From positions 19,744-83,743 of the forward strand of contig NZ_NNBJ01000026.1 in NCBI RefSeq assembly GCF_002803085.1: a stretch of DNA of 64,000 bases, given 5' to 3'. Source of the stretch: Streptomyces sp. CB01201. GTDB lineage: Bacteria > Actinomycetota > Actinomycetes > Streptomycetales > Streptomycetaceae. The translations under genes were made by a program, and so were the position numbers. How positions within the stretch are numbered: position 1 is the first letter of the stretch; every line of letters starts with the position of its first letter. Below, in pieces: positions 34,475 through 43,295 of the stretch. The notes below the pieces were generated by a model that saw nothing but the letters and a program-made list of their open reading frames with translations, was not told where the DNA came from and searched no databases.

Positions 34475-34740
34475 CGGCCCGATGCTCGCCTGGCGGAACT
34501 GATCGGCGAACTCACCATGCGCAGCGACGAGTTCTCCTCCATGTGGGCCACTCGGGACGTCGCGGACTGCACCACGGGAACCATGCACCTCCAGCACACC
34601 GTCGTGGGCGCCGCGAGCGTCGACTACCAGGTCTGGTTGCAGCCCGACAGCCCCGACCACCGTCTTGAGGTCTACACCCCCAACGACCCGGGCTCCGCGG
34701 ACGCCTTGCGGCTCCTGACCCACCGGAGCCGAGACCGCGT
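34475..34740 (+). pseudogene. truncated MmyB-like C-terminal domain of an XRE-family regulator
   Basis: The frame reads ELIGELTMRSDEFSSMWATRDVADCTTGTM-like text, then LQHTVVGAASVDYQVWLQPD and LEVYTPNDPGSADALRLL. This matches the C-terminal ligand-binding half of the MmyB/XRE regulators common in Streptomyces. The N-terminal helix-turn-helix half is missing and the frame runs into the tRNA-Pro repeat about 50 bases later without a proper end. It is a gene remnant; the frame stays open only because of high GC. Confidence 0.65.
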
Positions 34741-34791
34741 CGGCTCCCCGCGCGAAGGAAGAGGGACCGACGGGCTCGCCGGCGAACGACG

Positions 34792-34918
<127 letters not shown>

Positions 34919-35011
34919 ATGCCCGTCTGACCTGGGGTTTCCCCCGGCCGCTCGTGCATGAGAACCATACCGCACTCCGGCAGTGCGACAGGAACGGGGG
35001 ACAATCGGCGC

Positions 35012-35494
35012 ATGGACGGTTCCGCACGTGATCGTGACGACGAGGGGCGGGCGCGCAACGCCCGGCCCAGGGACGGGCTCGGGCGGCCGCTGCCCTATGG
35101 CGCCGACGGGGTGGCCCGTCAGCCGGAGGGGGTGGCGCGCACCCCCGAGCAGACCCTGACCGAGGCCCAGCGGCTCCTCGACGCGGGAATGCCGTTCCAC
35201 GCCCACGAGGTCTTCGAGGACGCGTGGAAGTCGGGGCCGCCGCAGGAGGAACCGCTGTGGCGGGGGCTTGCCCAGCTCGCGGTGGGACTCACGCACGCCG
35301 CGCGCGGCAACGCGAAGGGCGGCGCCTCCCTCCTGGAGCGGGGCACGGACTCGCTCGCCCGGTACCCGGCCGGGACCGGCCTGCCGACGTACGGGCTCGA
35401 CCTGGCCGGGCTCGCGGCCTGGGCGCGGGAGCTGACGGGCCGGCTGCCGGGGCCGCTCGACGCGGCGGCCGAGGCGCCCAGGCTCAGGAGCTGA
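35012..35494 (+). CDS. DUF309-family protein
   Basis: The protein has 160 residues starting at the ATG at 35012, preceded by GGGGGACA. The conserved core is LLDAGMPFHAHEVFEDAWKS near residue 62, containing the HEVFE-W signature, then GLAQLAVGLTHAARGNAKGG. This helical family is widespread in actinobacteria and Bacillus with no assigned function. The first 50 residues are charged and disordered. It lies divergent from the tRNA and converges on the LUD gene. Confidence 0.85.
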   Translation: MDGSARDRDDEGRARNARPRDGLGRPLPYGADGVARQPEGVARTPEQTLTEAQRLLDAGMPFHAHEVFEDAWKSGPPQEEPLWRGLAQLAVGLTHAARGNAKGGASLLERGTDSLARYPAGTGLPTYGLDLAGLAAWARELTGRLPGPLDAAAEAPRLRS

Positions 35495-35506
35495 GAGGCG
35501 CCCGGC

Positions 35507-36136
35507 TCAGGGGCTGAGCAGGATCACGTCCAGGGTGCGGGGGCCGTGCACGCCCTCGACCCGGTCGAGTTCGATGTCGCTGGTGGCCGACGGCCCCGAG
35601 ATCCAGGTCAGCGGCCGGCCGGGATCCAGACGCACCATGGCCTGCGGTACGGACGCGACGACCTGGTCCGGCACGCGCACCACGCAGATGTGGTGGTCCG
35701 GCACGAGCGTGATACGCCGTCGCCCCTGGGCCGTTCCGGCGTCCAGGACCAGGGTGCCGGTCTCGGCGATCGCGAGGGCGCAGCCGGTGACCACGCTGTC
35801 GACGGCGTCGAGTTCCGCCGCGGTGGACTCCGGGCGGTCCTCGACGCGCACGCACCCGGTCTCCGCCAGCCACTCGGGCGGCAGGCCCTCGGGTACGAGG
35901 ACGCTCGTGGCCCCGCGCGCGCCGAGCAGCGCGGAGACGAGGGCGCCGACGCCGGCCGTGTCGGTGCGGTGCACGCGGGCACGGTAGTCGGCGAGGTTCT
36001 CGTGCAGCAGGTCGAGGACGACCGCCGGGTCGTCGGGGGTGTGGCTCACCAGGTAGTCGCGGACGACCGCCGGTGGTTCGGGTGCGTCCTCCACGGCGGC
36101 CCGTACACGGGCCAGGATGCGGTCACGGGCGTTCAT
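35507..36136 (-). CDS. lutC: LUD-domain protein, LutC-like (lactate utilisation)
   Basis: The protein has 209 residues. Typical features are RILARVRAAVEDAPEPPAVV at the start, CALAIAETGTLVLDAGTAQG near residue 128, and PGRPLTWISGPSATSDIELD near 175. The last is the LUD signature. It is the third gene of a lutABC-type set that oxidises L-lactate to pyruvate through an iron-sulfur complex. Its ATG overlaps the TGA of the lutB-like gene by four bases. GGAGGGAAG precedes the start. Confidence 0.88.
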   Translation of the reverse strand: MNARDRILARVRAAVEDAPEPPAVVRDYLVSHTPDDPAVVLDLLHENLADYRARVHRTDTAGVGALVSALLGARGATSVLVPEGLPPEWLAETGCVRVEDRPESTAAELDAVDSVVTGCALAIAETGTLVLDAGTAQGRRRITLVPDHHICVVRVPDQVVASVPQAMVRLDPGRPLTWISGPSATSDIELDRVEGVHGPRTLDVILLSP

Positions 36137-37566
36137 GTGCGGTTCTTCCCTCCACCAGTCCTCCTCCACCAGTCGCGGAAGGGTTCCTCGGGCAGCTCGG
36201 GCAGGTCGCGGCTCCCGGTCCAGGCCGTGGCACCGGGGGGCCGCTTCGGATGCAGTGCCCGGGTCCGCGATGCCAGCCGCTCCCCCGCGGCCATGGCGGC
36301 GGGGTGGTCCATGGCCCAGGTGGCGGCCTTCATCGCGGCCTTCTCCAGGCGGTGCCCCGGGCCGCCCTGGCCGGCGACCCGCTCGCGGAGGTGGACCAGG
36401 ACCTCCGGGATGTCGATGGCGACCGGACACACCTCGTAGCAGGCGCCGCACAGCGAGGATGCGTACGGCAGCGAGGCGTCGATCTCGCTTGTGGTGCCGC
36501 GGAGTTGAGGGCTGAGGATGGCGCCGATGGGGCCCGGGTAGACCGAGCCGTAGGCGTGGCCGCCGGCCCGTTCGTAGACGGGGCACACATTGAGGCAGGC
36601 CGAGCAGCGGATGCAGCGCAGCGCCTGGCGGCCGATGTCGTCGGCGAGGGCGTCGGTGCGGCCGTTGTCCAGCAGGACGAGGTGGAAGGCGCGGGGGCCG
36701 TCGCCGTCGGCCGTGCCGGTCCACATGCTGGTGTACGGGTTCATGCGCTCGGCGGTCGAGGAACGCGGCAGGGTCTGGAGGAAGACTTCCAGGTCCTGCC
36801 AGGTGGGGACGGTCTTCTCGATGCCGACGACGGAGATCAGGGTCTCGGGCAGGGTCAGACACATCCGGCCGTTGCCCTCGGACTCGAAGACGACCAGGGT
36901 GCCGGTCTCGGCGACCATGAAGTTGGCGCCGGAGATGGCGACCTTCGCCCGCAGGAACTTCTCGCGCAGATGAAGCCGGGCCGCGTCCGCGAGATCGGCC
37001 GGGATGTCGGTGAGCCCCTCCGGGGCCGGCCTGCCCCAACTAGCCATCTTCTCGCGGAAGATGTCGCGGATCTCGCCCCGGTTGCGGTGGATCGCCGGGA
37101 CCAGGATGTGCGAGGGCCGGTCGTCACCGAGCTGGACGATCAGCTCGGCCAGGTCGGTCTCGTAGGCGTGGATGCCCTCGGCGGCGAGCGCCTCGTTGAG
37201 GCCGATCTCCTGGGTGGCCATCGACTTGACCTTGACGACCTCGGTCTCCCCGGTGGCCTTCACCAGGCCGGTGACGATCCGGTTGGCCTCCTCCGCGTCC
37301 GCGGCCCAGTGCACGGTGCCTCCGGCGGCCGTGACCGACTCCTCCAACTGCACCAGGTAGTCATCGAGGTGACGGAGCGTCATGTCCTTGATGCGGCTGC
37401 CCGCCTCGCGCAGCCGCTGCCAGTCGGCCAGCTCGGCGACCGCCTTGGCGCGCTTGTCGCGGATGGTGTGGGTGGCGTGCCGCAGGTTGCCGCGCAAGGT
37501 GGTGTCCCGCACGGCCTCGCGCGCGGCCTTCGGGAACGCGGGCATGCCGACGAACGTGCCGCTCAC
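36133..37566 (-). CDS. lutB: LutB-like iron-sulfur protein
   Basis: The protein has 477 residues. Residues about 60-290 are an LUD domain (ISGANFMVAETGTLVVFESE). Two 4Fe-4S motifs follow: CIRCSACLNVCPVY near 325 and CGACYEVCPV near 375, eight cysteines in all. It serves as the electron-transfer core between LutA and LutC. The GTG start overlaps the TGA of lutA (GTGA), and the ATGA overlap at the other end ties it to lutC, so the three are translated together. Confidence 0.92.
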   Translation of the reverse strand: MSGTFVGMPAFPKAAREAVRDTTLRGNLRHATHTIRDKRAKAVAELADWQRLREAGSRIKDMTLRHLDDYLVQLEESVTAAGGTVHWAADAEEANRIVTGLVKATGETEVVKVKSMATQEIGLNEALAAEGIHAYETDLAELIVQLGDDRPSHILVPAIHRNRGEIRDIFREKMASWGRPAPEGLTDIPADLADAARLHLREKFLRAKVAISGANFMVAETGTLVVFESEGNGRMCLTLPETLISVVGIEKTVPTWQDLEVFLQTLPRSSTAERMNPYTSMWTGTADGDGPRAFHLVLLDNGRTDALADDIGRQALRCIRCSACLNVCPVYERAGGHAYGSVYPGPIGAILSPQLRGTTSEIDASLPYASSLCGACYEVCPVAIDIPEVLVHLRERVAGQGGPGHRLEKAAMKAATWAMDHPAAMAAGERLASRTRALHPKRPPGATAWTGSRDLPELPEEPFRDWWRRTGGGKNRT

Positions 37567-38318
37567 AGCTGGGGCTCCGCTTCCGTGCTCAGGAGGATCT
37601 CGGCGATGTGCAGGGCGCGCAGCGGGGCGTCCTGCCGGTGCAGGATGCCCCCGATGTGCAGGAGGCAGGAGTTGTCGGCGCCGCACAGCACCTCGGCCCC
37701 GGTGGCGGCCGCGTTGCGCACCTTGTCGATGCCCATCGCCGCCGAGACGTCCGGGTTCTTGACGGCGAAGGTGCCGCCGAAGCCGCAGCACTCCTCGGCG
37801 CCCGGCAACTCCCGCAGCTCCAGGCCCTTGACGGCTTCGAGGAGCCGGCGCGGCCGGTCCCCGAGGCCCAGCAGGCGCAGCCCGTGGCAGGAGGGGTGGT
37901 AGGTGACGGTGTGCGGGAAGTACGCGCCGACGTCGGTGACGCCCAGCACGTCGACCAGGAACTCCGTCAGCTCGTACACCCGCGGCACGAGTGACTGCGC
38001 GACCCGGCCCAGCTCGTCCCCCCGCCCTTCCGCGGCCGCCCGGTGGCCGATGCGCGGATAGTTGTCGCGGATCATCGCCACACAGGAGCCGGACGGGGTG
38101 ACGACGTGGTCGTAGTCTGCGAAGACCCGGCCCATCCGGCGCACCAGGGGCTCGGTCTCGTGCCGGTAGCCGGTGTTGAACTGGGGTTGCCCGCAGCACG
38201 TCTGCCCGGCCGGGAAGTCGACGTCGACCCCGAGCCGTTCCAGGAGCTTCACCGTCGCGATGCCGGTGGCCGGATACACCGCGTCATTGACGCAGGTGAC
38301 GAAGAGTGCGACTCGCAT
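37563..38318 (-). CDS. lutA: LutA-like (Fe-S)-binding oxidoreductase subunit
   Basis: The protein has 251 residues. The two CCG domains of the GlpC/LutA family are visible: GQTCCGQPQFNTGY near residue 41 and AEECCGFGGTFAVKNPDVS near 185, with HPSCHGLRLL near 140 giving additional ligands. These bind a non-cubane 4Fe-4S cluster used in lactate or glycolate oxidation. First gene of the lutABC-type operon. The ribosome site before the ATG at 38318 is weak. The P450 gene ends 38 bases upstream on the same strand, so read-through transcription is possible. Confidence 0.92.
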   Translation of the reverse strand: MRVALFVTCVNDAVYPATGIATVKLLERLGVDVDFPAGQTCCGQPQFNTGYRHETEPLVRRMGRVFADYDHVVTPSGSCVAMIRDNYPRIGHRAAAEGRGDELGRVAQSLVPRVYELTEFLVDVLGVTDVGAYFPHTVTYHPSCHGLRLLGLGDRPRRLLEAVKGLELRELPGAEECCGFGGTFAVKNPDVSAAMGIDKVRNAAATGAEVLCGADNSCLLHIGGILHRQDAPLRALHIAEILLSTEAEPQL

Positions 38319-38356
38319 GCTCGGAGGATATGCCGTGCTGACCCGGGCGCGTTCGG

Positions 38357-39586
38357 CTACCAGAGCACGGGCAGTTCCTCCGGCGAGCGATGGATCATCG
38401 TGGGGCGCATGACGACGGGTCTGTCCTGCGCCAGGCGCAGTCCCGGGAGGCGTGCCGTCAGGAGTTCCAGGGTGATCCGGAGCTGCTCGCGGGCCAGGGA
38501 CGAGCCCGGGCAGCCGTGCACGCCGTACCCGAAGGCGAGGTGACGGGCGGGCGGCCGGGTGATGTCGAAGACATCGGGGCGTTCGTGGCGGCTCGGGTCG
38601 CGGTTGGCGGAGCCGTACGCCACGAACACCACGGCTCCGATGGGGAGTTCGGTGCCGGACAGCATGACGGGGCGGGTGGTGATGCGGCGGAAGCCCTGGA
38701 TCGGGCTGTCGTAGCGGGCCGCCTCCTCGACGGCCGACGGTATCAACTCCGGCTTCTCGCAGAGCAGTTCCCACTGCGCCGGGTGATGCAGCAGATGCAG
38801 CATCGTGGAGCCGATCAGCGCGCTCGTGGTGAGGTGCCCGGCGAGCAGGAAGTTCTGCAGATGGGCGACCATCTCGTGCCGCTCGTCCAGGGTGAGTTCG
38901 GCGCCCGGTGGCTCGCCGCCGGGCGCGAGCGCGGCGATCAGTGAGGTGCACAGGTCGTCCCGGGGGCGGGCGTGGCGCTCCCGTACGTAGGTGTCGAGGA
39001 GGTGCTGCATCGCGACGACGTCGCGCGCGGCCGCCAGTTGGGCGGGCTCGTCCATCGGCCGGAACAGGAGTTGCTCGGCCTGGTGGCCGCCGTGCACGGC
39101 GAGCGGCACATCGGCGGGGTCGAGCCCCACCAGGCGTCCGATCACCTGGCCGGGCAGCCGGAGCGCGAACTGGGCCATCAGATCGGCGCCGTCGCCCGCG
39201 GTGAAGGCGTCGATCAGCTCGGTGGCCCGCTCCACGGCGTACGGCACGATCGCGGCGACGCGGGCGGGCGAGAGGCCGTGCACGATGGGGGCGCGCAGCC
39301 GCTGGTGGAGGGCGCCGTCGGAGCTGACCACGACGGGGCGTCCGCCGAAGCCCCGGCCCATCTCGGCGAGCACCGTGGGCCCGGGCAGGACGTCGGGGCG
39401 CAGCGCGTTGGCGGAGGAGAACGCCTCGGGGCGGCGCAGGACTTCGCGCACATCCGCGTCCCGGGCCACCAGCCAGGCGTCGAGCTCCGGCACGAAGGTC
39501 AGCCCTTCGGCCTGCCGGGCCCGCGCATAGTGCGGATAGGGGTCGCGCTGCAGCGCGTCGAGCCGAGCGTGCTCATGCCTGTCCAC
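38357..39586 (-). CDS. cytochrome P450 with altered I-helix
   Basis: The protein has 409 residues from the GTG at 39586; an upstream ATG at 39616 is the alternative. K-helix ExxR is VEEAARYDSP, and the haem loop is FGYGVHGCPGSSLAREQL with the axial cysteine, Gly replacing the usual Arg before it. The oxygen-activation site reads FLLAGHLTTSALIG: the acidic residue of AGxE/DT is Leu. Such enzymes may use other proton routes or peroxide. No redox partner is adjacent. It precedes the lutABC-type operon on the same strand. Confidence 0.9.
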   Translation of the reverse strand: MDRHEHARLDALQRDPYPHYARARQAEGLTFVPELDAWLVARDADVREVLRRPEAFSSANALRPDVLPGPTVLAEMGRGFGGRPVVVSSDGALHQRLRAPIVHGLSPARVAAIVPYAVERATELIDAFTAGDGADLMAQFALRLPGQVIGRLVGLDPADVPLAVHGGHQAEQLLFRPMDEPAQLAAARDVVAMQHLLDTYVRERHARPRDDLCTSLIAALAPGGEPPGAELTLDERHEMVAHLQNFLLAGHLTTSALIGSTMLHLLHHPAQWELLCEKPELIPSAVEEAARYDSPIQGFRRITTRPVMLSGTELPIGAVVFVAYGSANRDPSRHERPDVFDITRPPARHLAFGYGVHGCPGSSLAREQLRITLELLTARLPGLRLAQDRPVVMRPTMIHRSPEELPVLW

Positions 39587-39730
39587 AGGCCCATCGTCTA
39601 CGACGTCCGGCCACATCGGAAGAGCGCCGGACGGGCAGAACGTGGCGCTTTCGCCACCGTGCGGCCCGCGGGTCCCCCACGCCTTCGCCGCCGGGTGCCC
39701 CACGGGGCCCCGGCGGCGGGCGCGGGCGCC

Positions 39731-40588
39731 TCAGACGGCCCGGTCGAGCACTGCGATGAGCCGGGTGACGGTCGCGGCCATCGCCTGCCGGCCGACCGTC
39801 AGATAGGTGCGGGCGTCGACCGCCTCGGGGTGGGCGGCGAGGTAGGCGCGAATGGCGTCGGTCATCGCGATGTTGAGGGCGGTGCCGATGTTGACCTTGG
39901 CGATGCCGCCGGCCACGGCCGCCGCGAGCGCGTCGTCCGGGACGCCGGACGACCCGTGCAGGACCAGCGGGACCCGCAGCGCGTCGTCGAGCCGGGCCAG
40001 CAGGGCGTGGTCGAGTTCGGCGGTGCGCGAGGTCATCGCGTGGGTGCTGCCGATGGCGACGGCGAGTGCGTCGACGCCCGACTCGGCGACGAACTGGCGC
40101 GCCTCGTCGGGGTCGGTGCGCGCGCCGGGCGCGTGGGCGTCGAGCGGGGCCTTGCCGTCCTTGCCGCCGACCTCCCCCAACTCGGCCTCGATCCACAGGC
40201 CTTGGGTGTGCGCCCAATCGGCGGCGGCGCGGGTCGCCGCCAGGTTCTCCTCGTACGGCAGGTGGGCCGCGTCGTACATGGCGGAGCTGAACCCGGCGTC
40301 GGCGGCCTGCCGCAGCAGTTCGTCCTGCTTGACGTGGTCGAGGTGGAGCGCGACCGGTACGGAGGCCGCCTCGGCGGCGGCCACCGCCGCACGGGCCAGC
40401 GGCAGGACCCGGCCGTAGCGGAACTTGACCGCGTTCTCGCTGACTTGGAGGACGACCGGTGACTTGGCCGCCTCGGCTCCGGCGATGACCGCCTCGGCGT
40501 GTTCCAGCGTGATGATGTTGAAGGCCGCGACCGCGCGGCGTTTGTCTGCGGCCTCGGCGACCAGTGTGCCGGTCCTGGCGAGTGGCAT
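39731..40588 (-). CDS. class II ketose-bisphosphate aldolase (KbaY/GatY-like)
   Basis: The protein has 285 residues. Class II signatures are clear: VPVALHLDHVKQ near residue 80 carries the zinc His and catalytic Asp, IEAELGEVGGKDG near 135 the next zinc-region Glu, and VLHGSSGVPDDAL near 208 with the third zinc ligand. GGIAKVNIGTALN follows. It cleaves a fructose- or tagatose-type bisphosphate. The downstream SIS gene and the divergent DeoR regulator suggest an amino-sugar or galactitol-type route. It lies 68 bases after the SIS gene on the same strand. Confidence 0.9.
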   Translation of the reverse strand: MPLARTGTLVAEAADKRRAVAAFNIITLEHAEAVIAGAEAAKSPVVLQVSENAVKFRYGRVLPLARAAVAAAEAASVPVALHLDHVKQDELLRQAADAGFSSAMYDAAHLPYEENLAATRAAADWAHTQGLWIEAELGEVGGKDGKAPLDAHAPGARTDPDEARQFVAESGVDALAVAIGSTHAMTSRTAELDHALLARLDDALRVPLVLHGSSGVPDDALAAAVAGGIAKVNIGTALNIAMTDAIRAYLAAHPEAVDARTYLTVGRQAMAATVTRLIAVLDRAV

Positions 40589-40656
40589 CAGTGCTTCCCC
40601 TTCACCTGTGTCACGTTCTCACCTGTCACGTTGTTCGTTCTCCGGTGCCGGCCCGC

Positions 40657-41541
40657 TCAGGCGCCGTCGAGGATCACCGAGCGGGTGAGGTGGCGCGGCC
40701 GGTCCGGGTCGAGTCCGCGGGCGGCCGCGACGGCGACGGCCAGGCGCTGGGCGCGGACGAGTTCGGCGAGCGGGTCCAGGCGGCCTTCGATCCACAGTGC
40801 TCCGGTGGCGGCCACCTGCTCGGCGAGCCCTTCGGGGGCTTCGCCGAACATCCAGGTCGCGGTCGAGGTGGTGGAGATGCTGATGGGGCCGTGGCGGTAC
40901 TCCATCGCCGGGTAGGCCTCGGTCCAGGACAGCGATGCCTCGCGCATCTTGAGGGCGGCCTCCTGGGCGAGCCCGTTGGTCCAGCCGCGGCCGAGGAAGC
41001 TGAACTGGGTGGATTCCACGAGGCCTTCGGGCAGCGGCTCGGCGAGCGCGGTGCGCGCGTCGGCGACGGCCTGCTCGGTGTGCAGCCCGAGGTGGGCGCG
41101 CAGCAGCGTGAAGGCGGTGGTGGCGAAGCGGGTCTGGACGACCGACTCCTCGTCCGCGAAGTCGAGCACCACGATGTCGTCGGCTGCCTCCATCACCGGG
41201 GTGGTGGGGTCGGCCGTGATGGCGGTGGTACGGGTCCGGCCGCGCACCTGGGCGAGGAGGGCGAGCACCTCGGTGGTGGTGCCGGAGCGGGTGAGCGCGA
41301 CGACCCGGTCGTAGCGGCGGGCGGCGGGGAACTCGGAGGCGGCGAAGGCGTCGGTCTCGCCGAGGCCCGCGCTCTCCCGCAGGGCGGCGACGGCCTGCGC
41401 CATGAAGAAGGAGGTGCCGCAGCCGACGACGGCGACGCGCTCGCCCGCGGCCGGCAGGGCGTCCTTGTGCTGGAGGGCCAGTTCGGCCGCCCGCTTCCAG
41501 CATTCGGGCTGACTGCTCAGTTCGTTCTCGACATGGCTCAT
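40657..41541 (-). CDS. SIS-domain phosphosugar isomerase/deaminase (AgaS/GlmS-type)
   Basis: The protein has 294 residues; the ATG at 41541 follows GGGAG. Two SIS folds are present, with ERVAVVGCGTSFFMAQAVAA near residue 35, RVVALTRSGTTTEVLALL near 80, and AQEAALKMREASLSW with MEYRHGPI near 200. The ALKxRE-S motif is the sugar-phosphate site of GlmS/AgaS enzymes. It probably isomerises or deaminates an amino-sugar phosphate that feeds the aldolase. It shares a divergent control region with the DeoR gene. Confidence 0.9.
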   Translation of the reverse strand: MSHVENELSSQPECWKRAAELALQHKDALPAAGERVAVVGCGTSFFMAQAVAALRESAGLGETDAFAASEFPAARRYDRVVALTRSGTTTEVLALLAQVRGRTRTTAITADPTTPVMEAADDIVVLDFADEESVVQTRFATTAFTLLRAHLGLHTEQAVADARTALAEPLPEGLVESTQFSFLGRGWTNGLAQEAALKMREASLSWTEAYPAMEYRHGPISISTTSTATWMFGEAPEGLAEQVAATGALWIEGRLDPLAELVRAQRLAVAVAAARGLDPDRPRHLTRSVILDGA

Positions 41542-41598
41542 GCCGGGCTCCCACCCTCTGGATGTGACGCGCTGTCGTGCTTGTTTCTGCAAAATATA

Positions 41599-41612
41599 GC
41601 TCGATATCGAGC
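41599..41612. promoter_or_regulatory. operator-like palindrome between the SIS and DeoR genes
   Basis: GCTCGATATCGAGC is a perfect 14-base dyad in an AT-rich stretch between the divergent genes, 58 bases upstream of the SIS start and 70 upstream of the DeoR start. It is the most likely binding site of the DeoR-type protein. Confidence 0.6.
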
Positions 41613-41682
41613 ACGATCAAGCATATAGGGGTGCGCTAAGGTCACTACGGACGGTTACCAGTACGAAGAACGGAGGGCGCGG

Positions 41683-42462
41683 ATGTCGCGCGACGCCCGC
41701 TGGCAGGCGCTGCTTGAGCTCCTCGTGGAGCAGGGCCGCCTCGATGTCGACGAGGCGGCGACGGCCCTCGGGGTGTCGGCCGCGACGATCCGGCGCGACT
41801 TCGACCAGCTCGCCGAACAGCAGATGCTGGTGCGCACCCGGGGCGGAGCGCTCGTGCACGGCGTCTCCTACGAGCTGCCGCTGCGCTACAAGACGGCGCG
41901 CCAGGCCTCGGAGAAGCAGCGGATCGCGAAGGCGGTGGCGGATCTGGTCGCGCCGGGTGAGGCGGTCGGTCTGACCGGCGGCACCACGACGACGGAGGTG
42001 GCCCGCGCGCTGGCCGTGCGGCCCGAACTGGCCACTGGATCACCGGCGTTGACGATCGTGACGAACGCGCTCAACATCGCGAACGAACTCGCGGTGCGGC
42101 CGCAGTTCAAGATCGTGGTGACCGGCGGGGTGGCCCGCCCCCAGTCCTACGAGCTCACGGGTCCGCTCGCGGGCGGGGTCCTGAACCAGATCACGATGGA
42201 CGTGGCGGTGCTCGGCGTGGGCGCGTTCGACGTGGTGCACGGGACCTCGGCGCACGACGAGGACGAGGCCGGCATCAACCGGCTCCTGTGCGAGCGGGCC
42301 GAGCGGGTCGTGGTGGCCGCGGACTCCACGAAGCTGGGCAAGCGGACGTTCGCCCGGATCTGTGCGACGTCCCAGGTGGGCACACTGGTCACGGACACGG
42401 CCGTCTCGGACGCCACGGTCGCCGCGTTCACCGAGGCGGGCGTGACGGTCATCGCGGTCTGA
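41683..42462 (+). CDS. DeoR/GlpR-family transcriptional regulator
   Basis: The protein has 259 residues. The N-terminal helix-turn-helix (LLEQ..RLDVDEAATALGVS, AATIRRDFDQLAEQQMLVRT) is the DeoR type with its conserved TIRRDLxxL segment. The effector domain has GLTGGTTTTEVARAL near residue 92, VTNALNIANELAV near 128 and VVTGGVARPQSYELTGP near 150, which bind sugar phosphates in this family. It probably represses the divergent SIS and aldolase genes until the sugar phosphate appears. Confidence 0.93.
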   Translation: MSRDARWQALLELLVEQGRLDVDEAATALGVSAATIRRDFDQLAEQQMLVRTRGGALVHGVSYELPLRYKTARQASEKQRIAKAVADLVAPGEAVGLTGGTTTTEVARALAVRPELATGSPALTIVTNALNIANELAVRPQFKIVVTGGVARPQSYELTGPLAGGVLNQITMDVAVLGVGAFDVVHGTSAHDEDEAGINRLLCERAERVVVAADSTKLGKRTFARICATSQVGTLVTDTAVSDATVAAFTEAGVTVIAV

Positions 42463-42509
42463 GCACGCCCGGCCGGGCCGGCTCGGCCAGACCGGGCTCC
42501 GGGGCCGCC

Positions 42510-43109
42510 TCAGCCGATCCGCAGAGCCGGCAGGACGACGGACTCGATCAGCCCGAGCACCGTGTCCTCGCCGTGGAAGCGGTCCTCGAAGAGCCGCTCC
42601 ACCCGCAGCATGCCCATGACCAGCGGGGCGACATAGCCGATCGCCGGGTTGTCCGCCGCGACCTCGCCGCGTTCGACGCCGCGCCGGAGCATCGCGTCGA
42701 GAGCCGCGATCTCGGGGTTCAGCACGGTCTCGCGGAGGGCTTCGCGCAGATCGGGGTGCTTGATGTAGGCCTGCCCGACGGCTTCCATGAGCGCCTTGTC
42801 GGGCCCTTCGCGCCGGCCCACCGCGCGGGCCGCCTCCCGCAGGTCCCCGGCGAGCGAGCCGGTGTCGATGCCGGAGAAGAACGAGCAGCGGTTTCTGCCG
42901 AGCGCGGCGGTGACGAGGAGCGGCTTGTTCTTCCACTGCCGGTACAGGGTGGCCTTTCCGCACTTGGTGCGCGCGGCCACGCCCTCCATGGTCACGGAGT
43001 CGTAGCCGCCCTCTCTGAGCAGGTCGAGCACCGCGTCGTACAGCTCCAGCTCACGCTCGGGGCTGATCTTGCTGCGGCGGGCAGCGGCCGTGGCGGCCTG
43101 CGTCGACAT
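42510..43109 (-). CDS. TetR-family transcriptional regulator
   Basis: The protein has 199 residues from the ATG at 43109, which follows GGAGGGAACG. The helix-turn-helix is AVLDLLREGGYDSVTMEGVA, then TKCGKATLYRQWKNKPLLV, with the Cys of TKCGK in the recognition helix region. The ligand domain is helical and ends VIESVVLPALRIG-like. A 38-base palindrome lies 75 bases upstream, between this gene and the PAP2/DMT operon, so it probably represses itself and that operon. Confidence 0.93.
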   Translation of the reverse strand: MSTQAATAAARRSKISPERELELYDAVLDLLREGGYDSVTMEGVAARTKCGKATLYRQWKNKPLLVTAALGRNRCSFFSGIDTGSLAGDLREAARAVGRREGPDKALMEAVGQAYIKHPDLREALRETVLNPEIAALDAMLRRGVERGEVAADNPAIGYVAPLVMGMLRVERLFEDRFHGEDTVLGLIESVVLPALRIG

Positions 43110-43184
43110 CGTTCCCTCCGGAGACGGACAAGGGGCACGGAAAACAAGGGGCACTCCTGCACGTACGAGAGTAGGCTCCGCTCA

Positions 43185-43222
43185 ATCGAGACGCAAACGT
43201 ATCGAGACGTTTGCGTCTCGAT
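43185..43222. promoter_or_regulatory. 38-bp palindromic operator between TetR and PAP2 genes
   Basis: Sixteen-base perfect arms, ATCGAGACGCAAACGT and ACGTTTGCGTCTCGAT, flank a 6-base ATCGAG spacer. Inner and outer ATCGAGACG units repeat, so it could hold two overlapping TetR dimers. A third partial ATCGAGACGT is created at the centre. Confidence 0.85.
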
Positions 43223-43295
43223 GAGTTTCGATCTAGCCTTCCTACGTTTGCTTGTGTTTTTCGTCGTATCGATCCAGGTTCAAAGGGGCCGGAGA

